Origin: Pseudahrensia sp038530365
GTDB taxonomy: Bacteria; Pseudomonadota; Alphaproteobacteria; Rhizobiales; Rhizobiaceae
Direction: 5' to 3'
Length of the DNA stretch: 64,000 bases
NCBI GenBank assembly: GCA_038530365.1
Contig: JBCBCT010000001.1
Location: forward strand, 1 to 64,000
The translations under genes and the position numbers were made by a program. The notes beneath the pieces were generated by a model. The model was given only the letters and a program-made list of their open reading frames with translations. It made no database searches and was not told the origin of the DNA. Each line of letters starts with the position of its first letter. The stretch's first letter is position 1. Shown here piece after piece: positions 53,373 through 61,880 of the stretch.

Positions 53373-54908
53373 ATGGTCACCATGCCGGAACGAACCGTGG
53401 GCGATGTGGTCTCAAGCCCCCGCGAGGATACCCCGCGGCCCGCCAGCAAGCCAGGCACAGGCGTGCGAAAAGGCGCGCAATATCTTGCCGGCTTGCAGGA
53501 TGGCCGCGACGTCTGGACCCGCGGCGCAAAGGTGGACGATGTCACCAACCATACGGGCATGGCCCGCGGTGCAACCACCCTAGCCACTTTCCTCGACCGA
53601 CAGCACGATGAAAAATGGCGGGATACGGTCACCTATACAGACGAAACTGGCTTGCGCTGCGGTATGGCGTTTAAGCGGCCCCGTTCGGCAGACGATGTCA
53701 AACAGCGCGGGCGCGCTTACACGGCTTGGGCAAGGTGGTCGAACGGCATGTTCGGGCGAACGCCGGACTATAAAAACGCATCAATCATGGCCTTTTACGC
53801 CGCTCGATCCTTCCTCGCCCAAGGCGTGAAAGGACAAGCGGACTTTGCCGCCAACATGCAGGCTTTTTACGACCATGCCCGCAGCCATGATCTTGTCCTC
53901 ACCCACACGCTGGTGAACCCCACCGTCTCCCATCAGCAAGCGGTGGAAGGGAAGTATTCCGATAAGGTCGCCCTTCAGGTGGTGAAGGAAACGGATGCCG
54001 GGATCATCGTGAACGGAGCACGGTTGCTTGCGACCCTCGGCCCGCTGGCAGATGAGATCGAAGTGTTCCCATCCACCGTGTTGCGCGGCTCAAAAGACAA
54101 CATCCCGTTTGCATTTGCCTTCGCTCTCCCCATCGCCACGCCGGGGCTGCGGATGATCTGCCGCGACACGTATGATGACGGCAAATCCCATTTCGATGCG
54201 CCGCTCGCCTCCCGCTATGAGGAGATGGATGCGGTGGTTGTCTTCGACAATGTGCTGGTACCGTGGGAACGGGTGTTCATGTACGGCCAACCGGAACTCT
54301 GTAACCAAGCGTTTAATGCCACCAACGCCGTCGTTCACATGATGCACCAGGTGGCCTGCGGAAAACTCGCCAAGGCTGAGTTCATGGTGGGCCTGATGTG
54401 CGCCATCGCCCGCGCCACCGGCAAAGACAAGGACCTCCACGTCAAAGGCATGATCAGCGAGGTCATGATGATGGCGGAGACTGTCCGGGCGCTCTTGTTT
54501 TCGGCGGAAGCCCAGGCCCACGAAGATCAATACGGCACATATATGCCCCTGCGCGGTCCACTGGACACATCGCGCAACCTGTTTCCAAAAATGTATCCGC
54601 GCATGGTGGAAATTCTGCAACTGCTGGGCTCATCCTCGCTGATGGCAACACCGTCGGAAGCGGATTTCGGCAATGATCTTGCCGAGGACGTCGCGCAGTA
54701 TTTTCAGGTGGCGAACCTGGAATCCCGTGATCGGGTGGCGCTTTTCCGCTTGGCCCATGATGTGTGCGTGTCCGGCTTCGGGAGCCGGCAGGCGTTGTAT
54801 GAACGGTTTTTCTTTGGGCCGCCGGCGCTGATGGCGTCTGCCTATTTTGATCTTTATGAAAAAGAGCCGCTGATGGACCGCATCGACACCTTGCTCAAGG
54901 ACGCTTAA
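53373..54908 (+). CDS. hpaB: 4-hydroxyphenylacetate 3-monooxygenase, oxygenase component (HpaB family)
   Basis: FADH2-dependent aromatic hydroxylase. The 511-residue acyl-CoA-dehydrogenase-fold protein has the HpaB features VNPTVSHQQ, DNVLVPWERVF, MVGLM and LRGPLDTSRNLFPKMYPRMVEILQLLGSSSL. The ATG at 53373 follows GGGAGGAAAAC, a strong ribosome site; an upstream ATG at 53352 is less likely. Reduced flavin would come from the fused reductase gene that follows. The exact phenol substrate is not certain. Confidence 0.88.
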   Translation: MVTMPERTVGDVVSSPREDTPRPASKPGTGVRKGAQYLAGLQDGRDVWTRGAKVDDVTNHTGMARGATTLATFLDRQHDEKWRDTVTYTDETGLRCGMAFKRPRSADDVKQRGRAYTAWARWSNGMFGRTPDYKNASIMAFYAARSFLAQGVKGQADFAANMQAFYDHARSHDLVLTHTLVNPTVSHQQAVEGKYSDKVALQVVKETDAGIIVNGARLLATLGPLADEIEVFPSTVLRGSKDNIPFAFAFALPIATPGLRMICRDTYDDGKSHFDAPLASRYEEMDAVVVFDNVLVPWERVFMYGQPELCNQAFNATNAVVHMMHQVACGKLAKAEFMVGLMCAIARATGKDKDLHVKGMISEVMMMAETVRALLFSAEAQAHEDQYGTYMPLRGPLDTSRNLFPKMYPRMVEILQLLGSSSLMATPSEADFGNDLAEDVAQYFQVANLESRDRVALFRLAHDVCVSGFGSRQALYERFFFGPPALMASAYFDLYEKEPLMDRIDTLLKDA

Positions 54909-54942
54909 GCCATCTCCACGCACGGCTAAATCACGCGAGCAC

Positions 54943-56001
54943 ATGACCGGTTCTTCTTCTCCTTCCGCGCCCTTTTCCACGCGGGCGTTTCGGGACGCGC
55001 TTTCCGCGTTTGCAACAGGCGTCACCATCATCACCACACGGGATGAGGACGGGACGCCTGTTGGCATGACGGCCTCCAGCTTTAATTCGGTCTCCCTCGA
55101 CCCGCCGCTGATTTTATGGAGTGTAGGGCGCACAAACCTGTCGGCGCCGATCTTCACCCGTTCGGACCGCTTCGCCGTCCACGTTTTGGCGGCTGACCAA
55201 ATGGCATTGTCCAATCGATTTGCCAAAAGCGGGACCGACAAGTTTGAGGGCTTGGCGTTTGAGAAAGATGAATACGGCCTGCCGTCGCTCCCGGGGGCGC
55301 TCGCACGCTTCTCCTGCAAGCGGTACAATATCTACGATGGCGGGGACCACGCCATCATTGTTGGCGAAGTGACGGCTTTTGAAACAGGCAGCGGTGAACC
55401 TTTGGTGTTTTCCAAAGCCAGCTATGTGGGCACGAAAGATCTGGTGCCCAAAGCCGCCCCTTCCAACGGCTCTCAAGACAGCTCTCAAGACGGGTCACAA
55501 AACGCTACCCTGGGCGGCGGTGGGGGCATCGATTCCATGCTCGTCTACCATCTGTCGCGCGCCTATCATCAGTTGAGCGGGAAACTGCACGCAGCGGTGG
55601 AAGAAGCGGGGCTGACCTTGCCGCAATGGCGCATCCTGGCGTCGCTTTATGGCGAGCGGGAACTCAGCTATTCGGATCTCGCAGCGCGGGTGTTCCTGAA
55701 CACCAATAAGCTGGACCGTTTGCTCATGGAGTTGAGCGAGCAAGGCTTGTGCAAAGTCATTGGCAAAAGCGGGGGCAAAAACGGTGGCAAAAGCCGGGAC
55801 GAAAGTGGAGACAAAAGCACCGGCACCGGCGACACACGGACCATACGCGGCACCCGAGCCGGTCACGACCGGGTTTCGCCGCTGTTTGCGCTCAGCACCG
55901 ACACCGAAGAGGCGGCCCTTGGAGCAACCGATCCGGAAAGTCGCCAGAACCTGACCAAGATGCTGGAGCGGATCGTGGCCAACACCAATGGTTCAGATTG
56001 A
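54943..56001 (+). CDS. Flavin reductase fused to MarR domain (C1-type HPA hydroxylase reductase)
   Basis: The 352-residue protein has an N-terminal flavin reductase domain (residues about 8-168: FRDALSAFATGVTIITT, MTASSFNSVSLDPPLILWSV, FEGLAF). A Ser/Gln/Gly linker leads to a C-terminal MarR winged helix (about 190-340: LTLPQWRILASL, LSYSDLAARVFLNTNKLDRLLMELSEQG). This is the layout of the C1 reductase of Acinetobacter baumannii p-hydroxyphenylacetate hydroxylase, in which the MarR domain senses substrate and controls NADH oxidation. A Lys/Gly-rich insertion lies where the wing should be. Confidence 0.85.
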   Translation: MTGSSSPSAPFSTRAFRDALSAFATGVTIITTRDEDGTPVGMTASSFNSVSLDPPLILWSVGRTNLSAPIFTRSDRFAVHVLAADQMALSNRFAKSGTDKFEGLAFEKDEYGLPSLPGALARFSCKRYNIYDGGDHAIIVGEVTAFETGSGEPLVFSKASYVGTKDLVPKAAPSNGSQDSSQDGSQNATLGGGGGIDSMLVYHLSRAYHQLSGKLHAAVEEAGLTLPQWRILASLYGERELSYSDLAARVFLNTNKLDRLLMELSEQGLCKVIGKSGGKNGGKSRDESGDKSTGTGDTRTIRGTRAGHDRVSPLFALSTDTEEAALGATDPESRQNLTKMLERIVANTNGSD

Positions 56002-56074
56002 AATTTTGGCTGTGAGGTCCCAGACAAGAGCGTCTGGTAAAGAACAATGCGCATGAAACGGAGTGCGGTTTAGT

Positions 56075-56785
56075 ATGGCATTTGTGATCCCGGCCCCCAG
56101 CCCACCCTCCGTGGCCGTACTGGGAACGAGCGACCGCTTTCCCATTCGCCGCATTTTTTGTGTTGGCCGGAACTATGCCGCCCATGCCGAAGAGATGGGC
56201 CACAACGGCCGGGAAGCGCCGTTTTTCTTTTGCAAACCCGCTGACAGCGTCGTCGATGATGGTGCCGTTATCCCCTATCCGCCCGACACCCACGATCTTC
56301 ACCACGAGGTGGAACTGGTCATCGCCCTCAAAAGCGGCGGCGCGGCCATCCCGGCTGAACGTGCCCGGGGTCACATCTGGGGTGCTGCGGTGGGCGTTGA
56401 TCTGACCCGGCGGGACCGGCAGGCGGAAGCGAAAGCCAAGGGGCGTCCCTGGGCGTTTGGGAAAGCGTTTGACCGATCCGCACCCATCGGACCGCTTCGC
56501 TTACTGGAGCCTTCCATGGCGCTCGGCGCGGGCCGCATTGCGCTTAGCGTCAATGGGACGGTGCGCCAGGAGGCGGATCTTGCTGAAATGATCTGGGCTG
56601 CGCCGGATATCATTGCCCAACTGTCGCGGTCGATTGCGCTTGCACCCGGCGATCTCATCATGACAGGCACCCCAGCCGGGGTAGGCCCCTTGAGCGTCGG
56701 CGATCACGTCGCCTGCGCCGTGGCTGGGGTTGGCGATCTAACCTTTTCAGTCGGCCCCAAATTCCAACGCGCCCCGTCTGCTTAG
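56075..56785 (+). CDS. Fumarylacetoacetate hydrolase family protein, fumarylpyruvate hydrolase-like
   Basis: The 236-residue protein has the FAH metal site in HEVELVIAL and GVDLTRRD, with GTPAGVGP near the end. The N-terminus (FPIRRIFCVGRNYAAHAEEMG) resembles fumarylpyruvate hydrolases of the gentisate route. It follows the reductase by 73 bases. It may hydrolyse or decarboxylate a ring-cleavage product, but no ring-cleavage dioxygenase is in the window. Confidence 0.8.
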   Translation: MAFVIPAPSPPSVAVLGTSDRFPIRRIFCVGRNYAAHAEEMGHNGREAPFFFCKPADSVVDDGAVIPYPPDTHDLHHEVELVIALKSGGAAIPAERARGHIWGAAVGVDLTRRDRQAEAKAKGRPWAFGKAFDRSAPIGPLRLLEPSMALGAGRIALSVNGTVRQEADLAEMIWAAPDIIAQLSRSIALAPGDLIMTGTPAGVGPLSVGDHVACAVAGVGDLTFSVGPKFQRAPSA

Positions 56786-56884
56786 GCTGAGGACGGTTCG
56801 GTTGGGCGGAACACGCTGCAAGCCCTGTACAGCGGCGCGTTTTAAGGCCAAAACCGTTGAAACTTTGACGCGGAGGCGGGTCCC

Positions 56885-57730
56885 ATGAAACTGGTGCGGT
56901 ATGGTAAGTCAGGCGAAGAGAAACCGGGCTTGATCGACCAAGATGGCGTCCTCAGAGACCTGTCAGGCCATGTTGGCGACATCACCGGCGACACGCTTTC
57001 CGACAAAGCGCTGAAGGCCCTGCGCGGACTTGAGCCGTCTGATCTGCCGAAGGTCAGTGGACGGCCACGGTTGGGACCCTGCGTTGGCAATATCGGCAAG
57101 TTTTTGTGCATCGGGCTTAATTATTCCGACCATGCAGCAGAAACCGGGGCGGACATACCCGAACACCCGATCCTATTTTTCAAAGCCAATTCGGCCATCA
57201 TCGGTCCCAACGACGCGGTCAGCATGCCCCGGGGTTCACAAACCACCGACTGGGAGGTTGAACTGGGTGTTGTGATCGGTCGGAAGGCCAAATATGTATC
57301 TGAAAAAGACGCGCTGAAATATGTGGCCGGCTACTGCGTGGTGAACGATGTTTCCGAACGTACGTTCCAGAGCCAACTGACCGGACAATGGACCAAAGGC
57401 AAAAGCTGCGACACGTTTGGACCCACCGGCCCGTGGCTTGTCACCAGCGATGAGGTGGGGGACCCCCAAACGCTCGACATGTGGCTGGATGTGAACGGCC
57501 AGCGCATGCAGACCGGCAACACCAGCACGATGATTTTCACCGTGGCTCAGATCATCGAACATCTTTCCGCGCTCATGACGCTCCACCCCGGCGATGTTAT
57601 CACCACCGGCACACCGCCCGGGGTTGGCATGGGTATGAAACCGCCGACCTTTCTCCAAGAGGGGGATGTGATGACCTTGGGGATCGATAAGCTGGGAACG
57701 CAAAAACAGAAGGTGAAGCGCGACAAGTAG
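56885..57730 (+). CDS. Fumarylacetoacetate hydrolase family protein, HpaG/HHDD isomerase-like
   Basis: The 281-residue protein has an N-terminal extension of about 70 residues and an FAH core with GLNYSDHAAE, WEVELGVVIG, VVNDVSERTFQ, and GTPPGVGMGMKPP. This group includes 2-hydroxyhepta-2,4-diene-1,7-dioate isomerases and ureidoglycolate lyases. With the previous gene it might do the two steps that the fused HpaG does in Escherichia coli. A strong terminator follows. Confidence 0.8.
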   Translation: MKLVRYGKSGEEKPGLIDQDGVLRDLSGHVGDITGDTLSDKALKALRGLEPSDLPKVSGRPRLGPCVGNIGKFLCIGLNYSDHAAETGADIPEHPILFFKANSAIIGPNDAVSMPRGSQTTDWEVELGVVIGRKAKYVSEKDALKYVAGYCVVNDVSERTFQSQLTGQWTKGKSCDTFGPTGPWLVTSDEVGDPQTLDMWLDVNGQRMQTGNTSTMIFTVAQIIEHLSALMTLHPGDVITTGTPPGVGMGMKPPTFLQEGDVMTLGIDKLGTQKQKVKRDK

Positions 57731-57774
57731 CGCGGGCAACCATCAATTTGGGCCATCCTTTTTGGGTGAAGCGA

Positions 57775-57807
57775 AGCCGTCGGTTCAGTGAACCGGCGGC
57801 TTTTTTT
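57775..57807 (+). terminator. Strong intrinsic terminator after the FAH genes
   Basis: The stem of about 12 pairs has arms AGCCG-T-CGGTTC and GAACCG-G-CGGCT with loop AGT and one T-G wobble, followed by seven T (57801-57807). It separates the 4-HPA cluster from the sit operon. Confidence 0.92.
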
Positions 57808-57864
57808 ATGCCGTGGTGTCATGTGGACTGGGCCGGGACGCTGGAAGGGTGCGACATCAGCTAC

Positions 57865-57881
57865 TTGCGAGTGGTTCGCAA
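57865..57881. promoter_or_regulatory. Fur/Mur-like operator 1 of the sit operon
   Basis: TTGCGA-GTGGT-TCGCAA, a 17-base inverted repeat with perfect 6-base arms. It lies 29 bases upstream of an almost identical second site and just before the -35 element. Confidence 0.7.
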
Positions 57882-57886
57882 CAAGA

Positions 57887-57916
57887 TTGACAGTTGCGAA
57901 TGGTTCGCAATATCAT
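57887..57916 (+). promoter_or_regulatory. sitA promoter
   Basis: A perfect TTGACA (57887-57892), an 18-base spacer and TATCAT (57911-57916). The spacer contains operator 2, so a bound repressor would block RNA polymerase. Transcription would start near 57923. Confidence 0.75.
57894..57910. promoter_or_regulatory. Fur/Mur-like operator 2 of the sit operon
   Basis: TTGCGAA-TGG-TTCGCAA, a perfect 7-3-7 palindrome inside the promoter spacer. The shape resembles Mur/Fur boxes of alphaproteobacterial manganese uptake genes. The identity of the repressor is inferred. Confidence 0.72.
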
Positions 57917-57956
57917 CTGGGCATTCCGATTGATTATTTTGGAGTTCCCGCGTCCC

Positions 57957-58889
57957 ATGGTGTCCCGACGAGCCGCTCTTTACCGCCCCTTTGCTAGAGC
58001 CGTTGCGCTTTTTGCAGCCCTCGCGGTGCTGTTGCCCGGCACCGGTGCATGGGCCGATCAGAAATTCAAAGCGGTCACAACGTTCACCGTCATTGCAGAT
58101 ATGGCGCGAAACGTGGCGGGGGATGCGGCGACGGTGGAATCGATCACCAAACCCGGTGCCGAAATTCACGGGTATCAGCCGACGCCACGGGACATTCTCA
58201 AGGCACAGGGTGCGGATCTGATTTTCTGGAACGGTATGAACCTCGAACTCTGGTTCGAGCAGTTTTTCCGCAATCTTCGGGATGTGCCCAGCGTCACCGT
58301 CAGCGACGGTGTAACACCCATGACCATCAATCGAGGCCCCTACACGGGCAAGCCCAATCCCCACGCCTGGATGGCCCTCGATTCTGCCATGATCTATGTC
58401 GACAACATCCGCGACGGGTTTATCAGACACGACCCAAAAAACGCTGAGACCTATCGCGCCAACGCAGAACGCTACAAGCAGCAGATTCGCTCGGCCATCG
58501 AACCGCTGCGAACAGCAGTGCTCGCCCTACCCGAAGAGCAACGATGGCTTGTGTCCAGCGAAGGGGCGTTTACGTATCTCGCGCGGGATTTTGGACTGAA
58601 AGAATTGTACCTTTGGCCAATCAATGCCGACCAGCAAGGCACGCCGCAGCAGGTGCGCCGGGTGATTGACATGGTCCGGTCCAACAAAATTCCCGTCGTG
58701 TTTTCTGAAAGCACCGTCTCGGATGCGCCGGCCAAACAGGTGACGCGGGAAACGGGAGCCCGCTATGGCGGCATCCTATATGTCGACTCATTGAGCGCCG
58801 CCGACGGCCCGGTCCCCAGCTATCTTGATTTGCTGCGGGTGACATCGCAGACGATTGTTTCGGGCCTTAAAGGTCCAGCGGCGGATTAA
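57957..58889 (+). CDS. sitA: Mn/Fe ABC transporter substrate-binding protein SitA/YfeA
   Basis: The 310-residue periplasmic cluster A-I metal-binding protein has a signal peptide (about residues 1-33, ending GTGAWA). The family motifs are GAEIHGYQPTP, NPHAWMALDSAMIYVDNI, SSEGAFTYLARDFGLKELYLWPIN and FSESTVSD. The metal ligands His, His, Glu and Asp can be placed in these segments. The ATG at 57957 is preferred; GGAG lies 12 bases upstream. It is the first gene of a four-gene operon under a Fur/Mur-like promoter. Confidence 0.92.
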   Translation: MVSRRAALYRPFARAVALFAALAVLLPGTGAWADQKFKAVTTFTVIADMARNVAGDAATVESITKPGAEIHGYQPTPRDILKAQGADLIFWNGMNLELWFEQFFRNLRDVPSVTVSDGVTPMTINRGPYTGKPNPHAWMALDSAMIYVDNIRDGFIRHDPKNAETYRANAERYKQQIRSAIEPLRTAVLALPEEQRWLVSSEGAFTYLARDFGLKELYLWPINADQQGTPQQVRRVIDMVRSNKIPVVFSESTVSDAPAKQVTRETGARYGGILYVDSLSAADGPVPSYLDLLRVTSQTIVSGLKGPAAD

Positions 58890-58891
58890 CG

Positions 58892-59902
58892 GTGATCGCC
58901 ATGAACGCCTTCACCCCCCAAAACAGCGCTGCCTTCACAGCCTCCCAGCCTGCTGCAGCACCCATGCTTGATGGCTTGTCCGTCGACGGCGTGACCGTCA
59001 CCTATCGAAACGGCCACACGGCCTTGCGCGATGCGAGTTTTTCCATCCCCACCGGAACCATCACGGCGCTTGTCGGAGTGAACGGTTCGGGCAAGTCCAC
59101 GCTGTTTAAGGCCATTATGGGCTTTGCGCCGGTGGCCGCCGGCGCCATCCGCGTGCTGGGACAGGGCGTGCCCGCAGCGCTTAAGGCGAACCTCATCGCC
59201 TATGTTCCCCAATCGGAAGATGTGGACTGGAATTTTCCAGTCCTCGTGGAAGACGTGGTGATGATGGGACGCTACGGCCATATGGGGTTCATGCGCCGTC
59301 CCCGTGCCGCCGACCGCGCAGCCGTCACCGAGGCGCTAGAGCGTGTGGGCATGGATGCGTTCCGCACACGGCAAATCGGGGAGTTGTCGGGCGGCCAAAA
59401 GAAACGCGTCTTTCTCGCCCGCGCTCTGGCCCAGGAGGGACAGGTTATCCTGCTCGATGAGCCGTTCACCGGGGTCGATGTCAAAACGGAAGACGCGATC
59501 ATCGAACTCCTCCAGGACATGCGCAGTGAAGGCCGCATCATGCTGGTTGCGACCCATAATCTGGGCAGTGTGCCGGAGTTTTGCGACCGGACAGTGCTGA
59601 TCAAAGGGACGGTCCTCAACCACGGGCCGACCGAACAGGTCTTTACGAAGGACAATCTTCAAGCAGCCTTTGGCGGTGTGTTGCGCCACTTCGTGCTGGG
59701 CGGAACCGATCTGCACCACGACGACGATGACAAGCGGGAAGTCACTGTCATTTCCGACGATGAAAGACCGTTCGTCGTCTATGATGACCGCCAAGATCGG
59801 GCCAAGCCTGAGGCTCAGAACAAAACGAGCAGCCAAGCTGAGCGTCAATCTGGCCAGCGATCTGGCCACCAATCTGGGACACAATCTGGGAAACGGCGGT
59901 GA
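58892..59902 (+). CDS. sitB: Mn/Fe ABC transporter ATP-binding protein SitB/YfeB
   Basis: The 336-residue ABC ATPase has Walker A LVGVNGSGKSTLFKAIMG, signature ELSGGQKKRVFLAR and Walker B VILLDEPFTGVD. The last 30 residues come from four copies of a 12-base repeat (about 59845-59892) that gives an SGQRSGHQSGTQSG tract. The GTG at 58892 is 2 bases after the sitA stop; an ATG at 58901 is an alternative. It overlaps the sitC start (GTGA). Confidence 0.92.
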   Translation: MIAMNAFTPQNSAAFTASQPAAAPMLDGLSVDGVTVTYRNGHTALRDASFSIPTGTITALVGVNGSGKSTLFKAIMGFAPVAAGAIRVLGQGVPAALKANLIAYVPQSEDVDWNFPVLVEDVVMMGRYGHMGFMRRPRAADRAAVTEALERVGMDAFRTRQIGELSGGQKKRVFLARALAQEGQVILLDEPFTGVDVKTEDAIIELLQDMRSEGRIMLVATHNLGSVPEFCDRTVLIKGTVLNHGPTEQVFTKDNLQAAFGGVLRHFVLGGTDLHHDDDDKREVTVISDDERPFVVYDDRQDRAKPEAQNKTSSQAERQSGQRSGHQSGTQSGKRR

Positions 59903-60810
59903 GCACGCTTCTGGAACCGTTTTCCTACTCCTACATGATCAACGCGCTTTGGGTAAGCGCGCTGATCGGCGGCATCTGCGCCTTCCTTGCCGTGTTTTTG
60001 ATGTTGAAGGGCTGGTCTCTCATCGGCGATGCGCTCAGCCATTCCATCGTTCCCGGGGTGGCCGGCGCCTATATGTTGGGGCTGCCGTTTGCCTTCGGGG
60101 CGTTTTTTTCCGGCGGTCTCGCTGCTGCGGCCATGCTGTTTTTGAACCAGCGCACCCGGCTTAAAGAAGATGCCATTATCGGGCTTATCTTCACGTCTTT
60201 CTTCGGCCTGGGCCTGTTCATGATTTCCCTGTCGCCCACATCGGTGGACGTTCAAACCATCATCCTCGGCAACATTCTGGCCATTTCCCCGTCCGATCAG
60301 GCGCAACTCCTCATTATTGTTGGGGTATCCAGCCTGATCCTGGCGCTGAAATGGCGCGACTTCATGGTGACCTTTTTTGATGAAACCCATGCCCGCTCCA
60401 TCGGCCTGAACACGGATGCGTTGCGGGTGGTGTTTTTTGCCATTCTCGCTGCTTGCACGGTGGCTGCCCTGCAAACCGTCGGCGCATTTTTGGTCATCGC
60501 CATGGTGGTGACCCCCGGCGCGACGGCATATCTGTTGGCGGATCGATTTCCCCGACTGCTCCTTATCAGCACGACCATCGGCGTCTGTTCGGCCTTTCTG
60601 GGCACCTATCTGAGCTATTTTTTGGATGGGGCGACCGGTGGCATCATCGTGTGCCTGCAAACGCTGGTGTTTGCGAAGGCGTTCCTGTTCGCCCCCAAAC
60701 ATGGCTGGCTTGCCGCCCGCCGCCGGGCACGGCTGGCCTTGTCGAGCGCTCAGACTGATGTAGTGGCGAGCGGGCCCACACGTGATGAACACATGAGGGG
60801 CAGGCCATGA
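59899..60810 (+). CDS. sitC: Mn/Fe ABC transporter permease SitC/YfeC
   Basis: The 303-residue ABC-3 family permease has about eight hydrophobic segments. The motifs MLKGWSLIGDALSHSIVPGVAGAY and FFDETHARSIGLNTDAL (coupling loop) are typical. The GTG start overlaps the sitB stop, and the stop overlaps the sitD start. It pairs with SitD to form the channel. Confidence 0.92.
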   Translation: MSTLLEPFSYSYMINALWVSALIGGICAFLAVFLMLKGWSLIGDALSHSIVPGVAGAYMLGLPFAFGAFFSGGLAAAAMLFLNQRTRLKEDAIIGLIFTSFFGLGLFMISLSPTSVDVQTIILGNILAISPSDQAQLLIIVGVSSLILALKWRDFMVTFFDETHARSIGLNTDALRVVFFAILAACTVAALQTVGAFLVIAMVVTPGATAYLLADRFPRLLLISTTIGVCSAFLGTYLSYFLDGATGGIIVCLQTLVFAKAFLFAPKHGWLAARRRARLALSSAQTDVVASGPTRDEHMRGRP

Positions 60811-61676
60811 CCTGGATTGAGACCCTCGCTCTTCCCTTTCGTTTTCCGTTCATGGTCAGCGCGTTTCAGATCAGCCTGGCCCTCGCTGTCCCGGCGGCGC
60901 TTCTGTCTTGCTTTTTGGTGCTGAAAGGCTGGTCCCTCATGGGGGACGCAATCAGCCATGCGGTGTTGCCGGGCATCATTCTGGCCACCCTTGCGGGCAT
61001 ACCCGTGGTGATTGGCGCCTTTGTATCCGGCATGCTGTGTGCCCTGCTGACAGGCTTCATCGATGACAACAGCCGCGTGAAACGCGACACCGTTATGGGT
61101 GTGGTTTTTTCGGGCATGTTCGCCATTGGGCTTGTCCTGCACACACAGGTCCAAGCGGCGGTGCATATCGATCACATCCTGTTTGGAAACATGCTCGGGG
61201 TGGGCCCGGATGACCTGATGCTCACGGGCACCATCGCTCTCATCGTCTCAGCTGTAGTTGTCGTGTTTGCCCGAGATTTGCTGCTTCATGCCTTTGATGC
61301 GGTCCACGCTCGGGTGATGAATCTGTCGGTGAACGCGATCCACTACGGACTGTTGATCATGCTGTCGCTCACGATTGTTGCTGCGCTCAAAGCGGTTGGC
61401 ATCATCCTCACAATTGCGCTTTTGATTGCGCCTGGGGCCATTGCTTTCCTTGTGACGCGCCGTTTCAACACAATGCTCTTGGTGGCCGTTTTGGTTTCGA
61501 CAACCTCGTCCTTCGTGGGCGTTTATCTCAGCTTCTTTTTGGACAGCGCTCCGGCTCCGACCATTGTTTTGGTGATGTCTGGCTTGTTCATCATCGCTTT
61601 CATCCTCACGACATGGCGGGCGCGAAACGAAGAGGCACGCTTAGACACTGTGCCGGACACTGCCCAGGATGTTTAA
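60807..61676 (+). CDS. sitD: Mn/Fe ABC transporter permease SitD/YfeD
   Basis: The 289-residue second ABC-3 permease has LKGWSLMGDAISHAVLPGIILA and AFDAVHARVMNLSVNAI as coupling loop. Eight or so membrane segments are visible. It is the last gene of sitABCD. No clear terminator follows; the next 204 bases before the cyclase gene hold no recognisable gene. Confidence 0.92.
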   Translation: MTWIETLALPFRFPFMVSAFQISLALAVPAALLSCFLVLKGWSLMGDAISHAVLPGIILATLAGIPVVIGAFVSGMLCALLTGFIDDNSRVKRDTVMGVVFSGMFAIGLVLHTQVQAAVHIDHILFGNMLGVGPDDLMLTGTIALIVSAVVVVFARDLLLHAFDAVHARVMNLSVNAIHYGLLIMLSLTIVAALKAVGIILTIALLIAPGAIAFLVTRRFNTMLLVAVLVSTTSSFVGVYLSFFLDSAPAPTIVLVMSGLFIIAFILTTWRARNEEARLDTVPDTAQDV

Positions 61677-61880
61677 CGTTAGGGAACTTTTGACCGGGCG
61701 AGATTTGTGATCAGCGGGCGGTTGAAATCACCGGTTTCGGCTTCGACATAGTGATATTGAAGTCTATCAGATGGGCCGCTGGCCCAAGATGCCAGCAGCG
61801 AACTCAACTGCGCCACCTATCTGCAACATCCCAATTGCCCGCCGACAAAACCCGCAGATAACACGCGAAAGCCGAACCCT

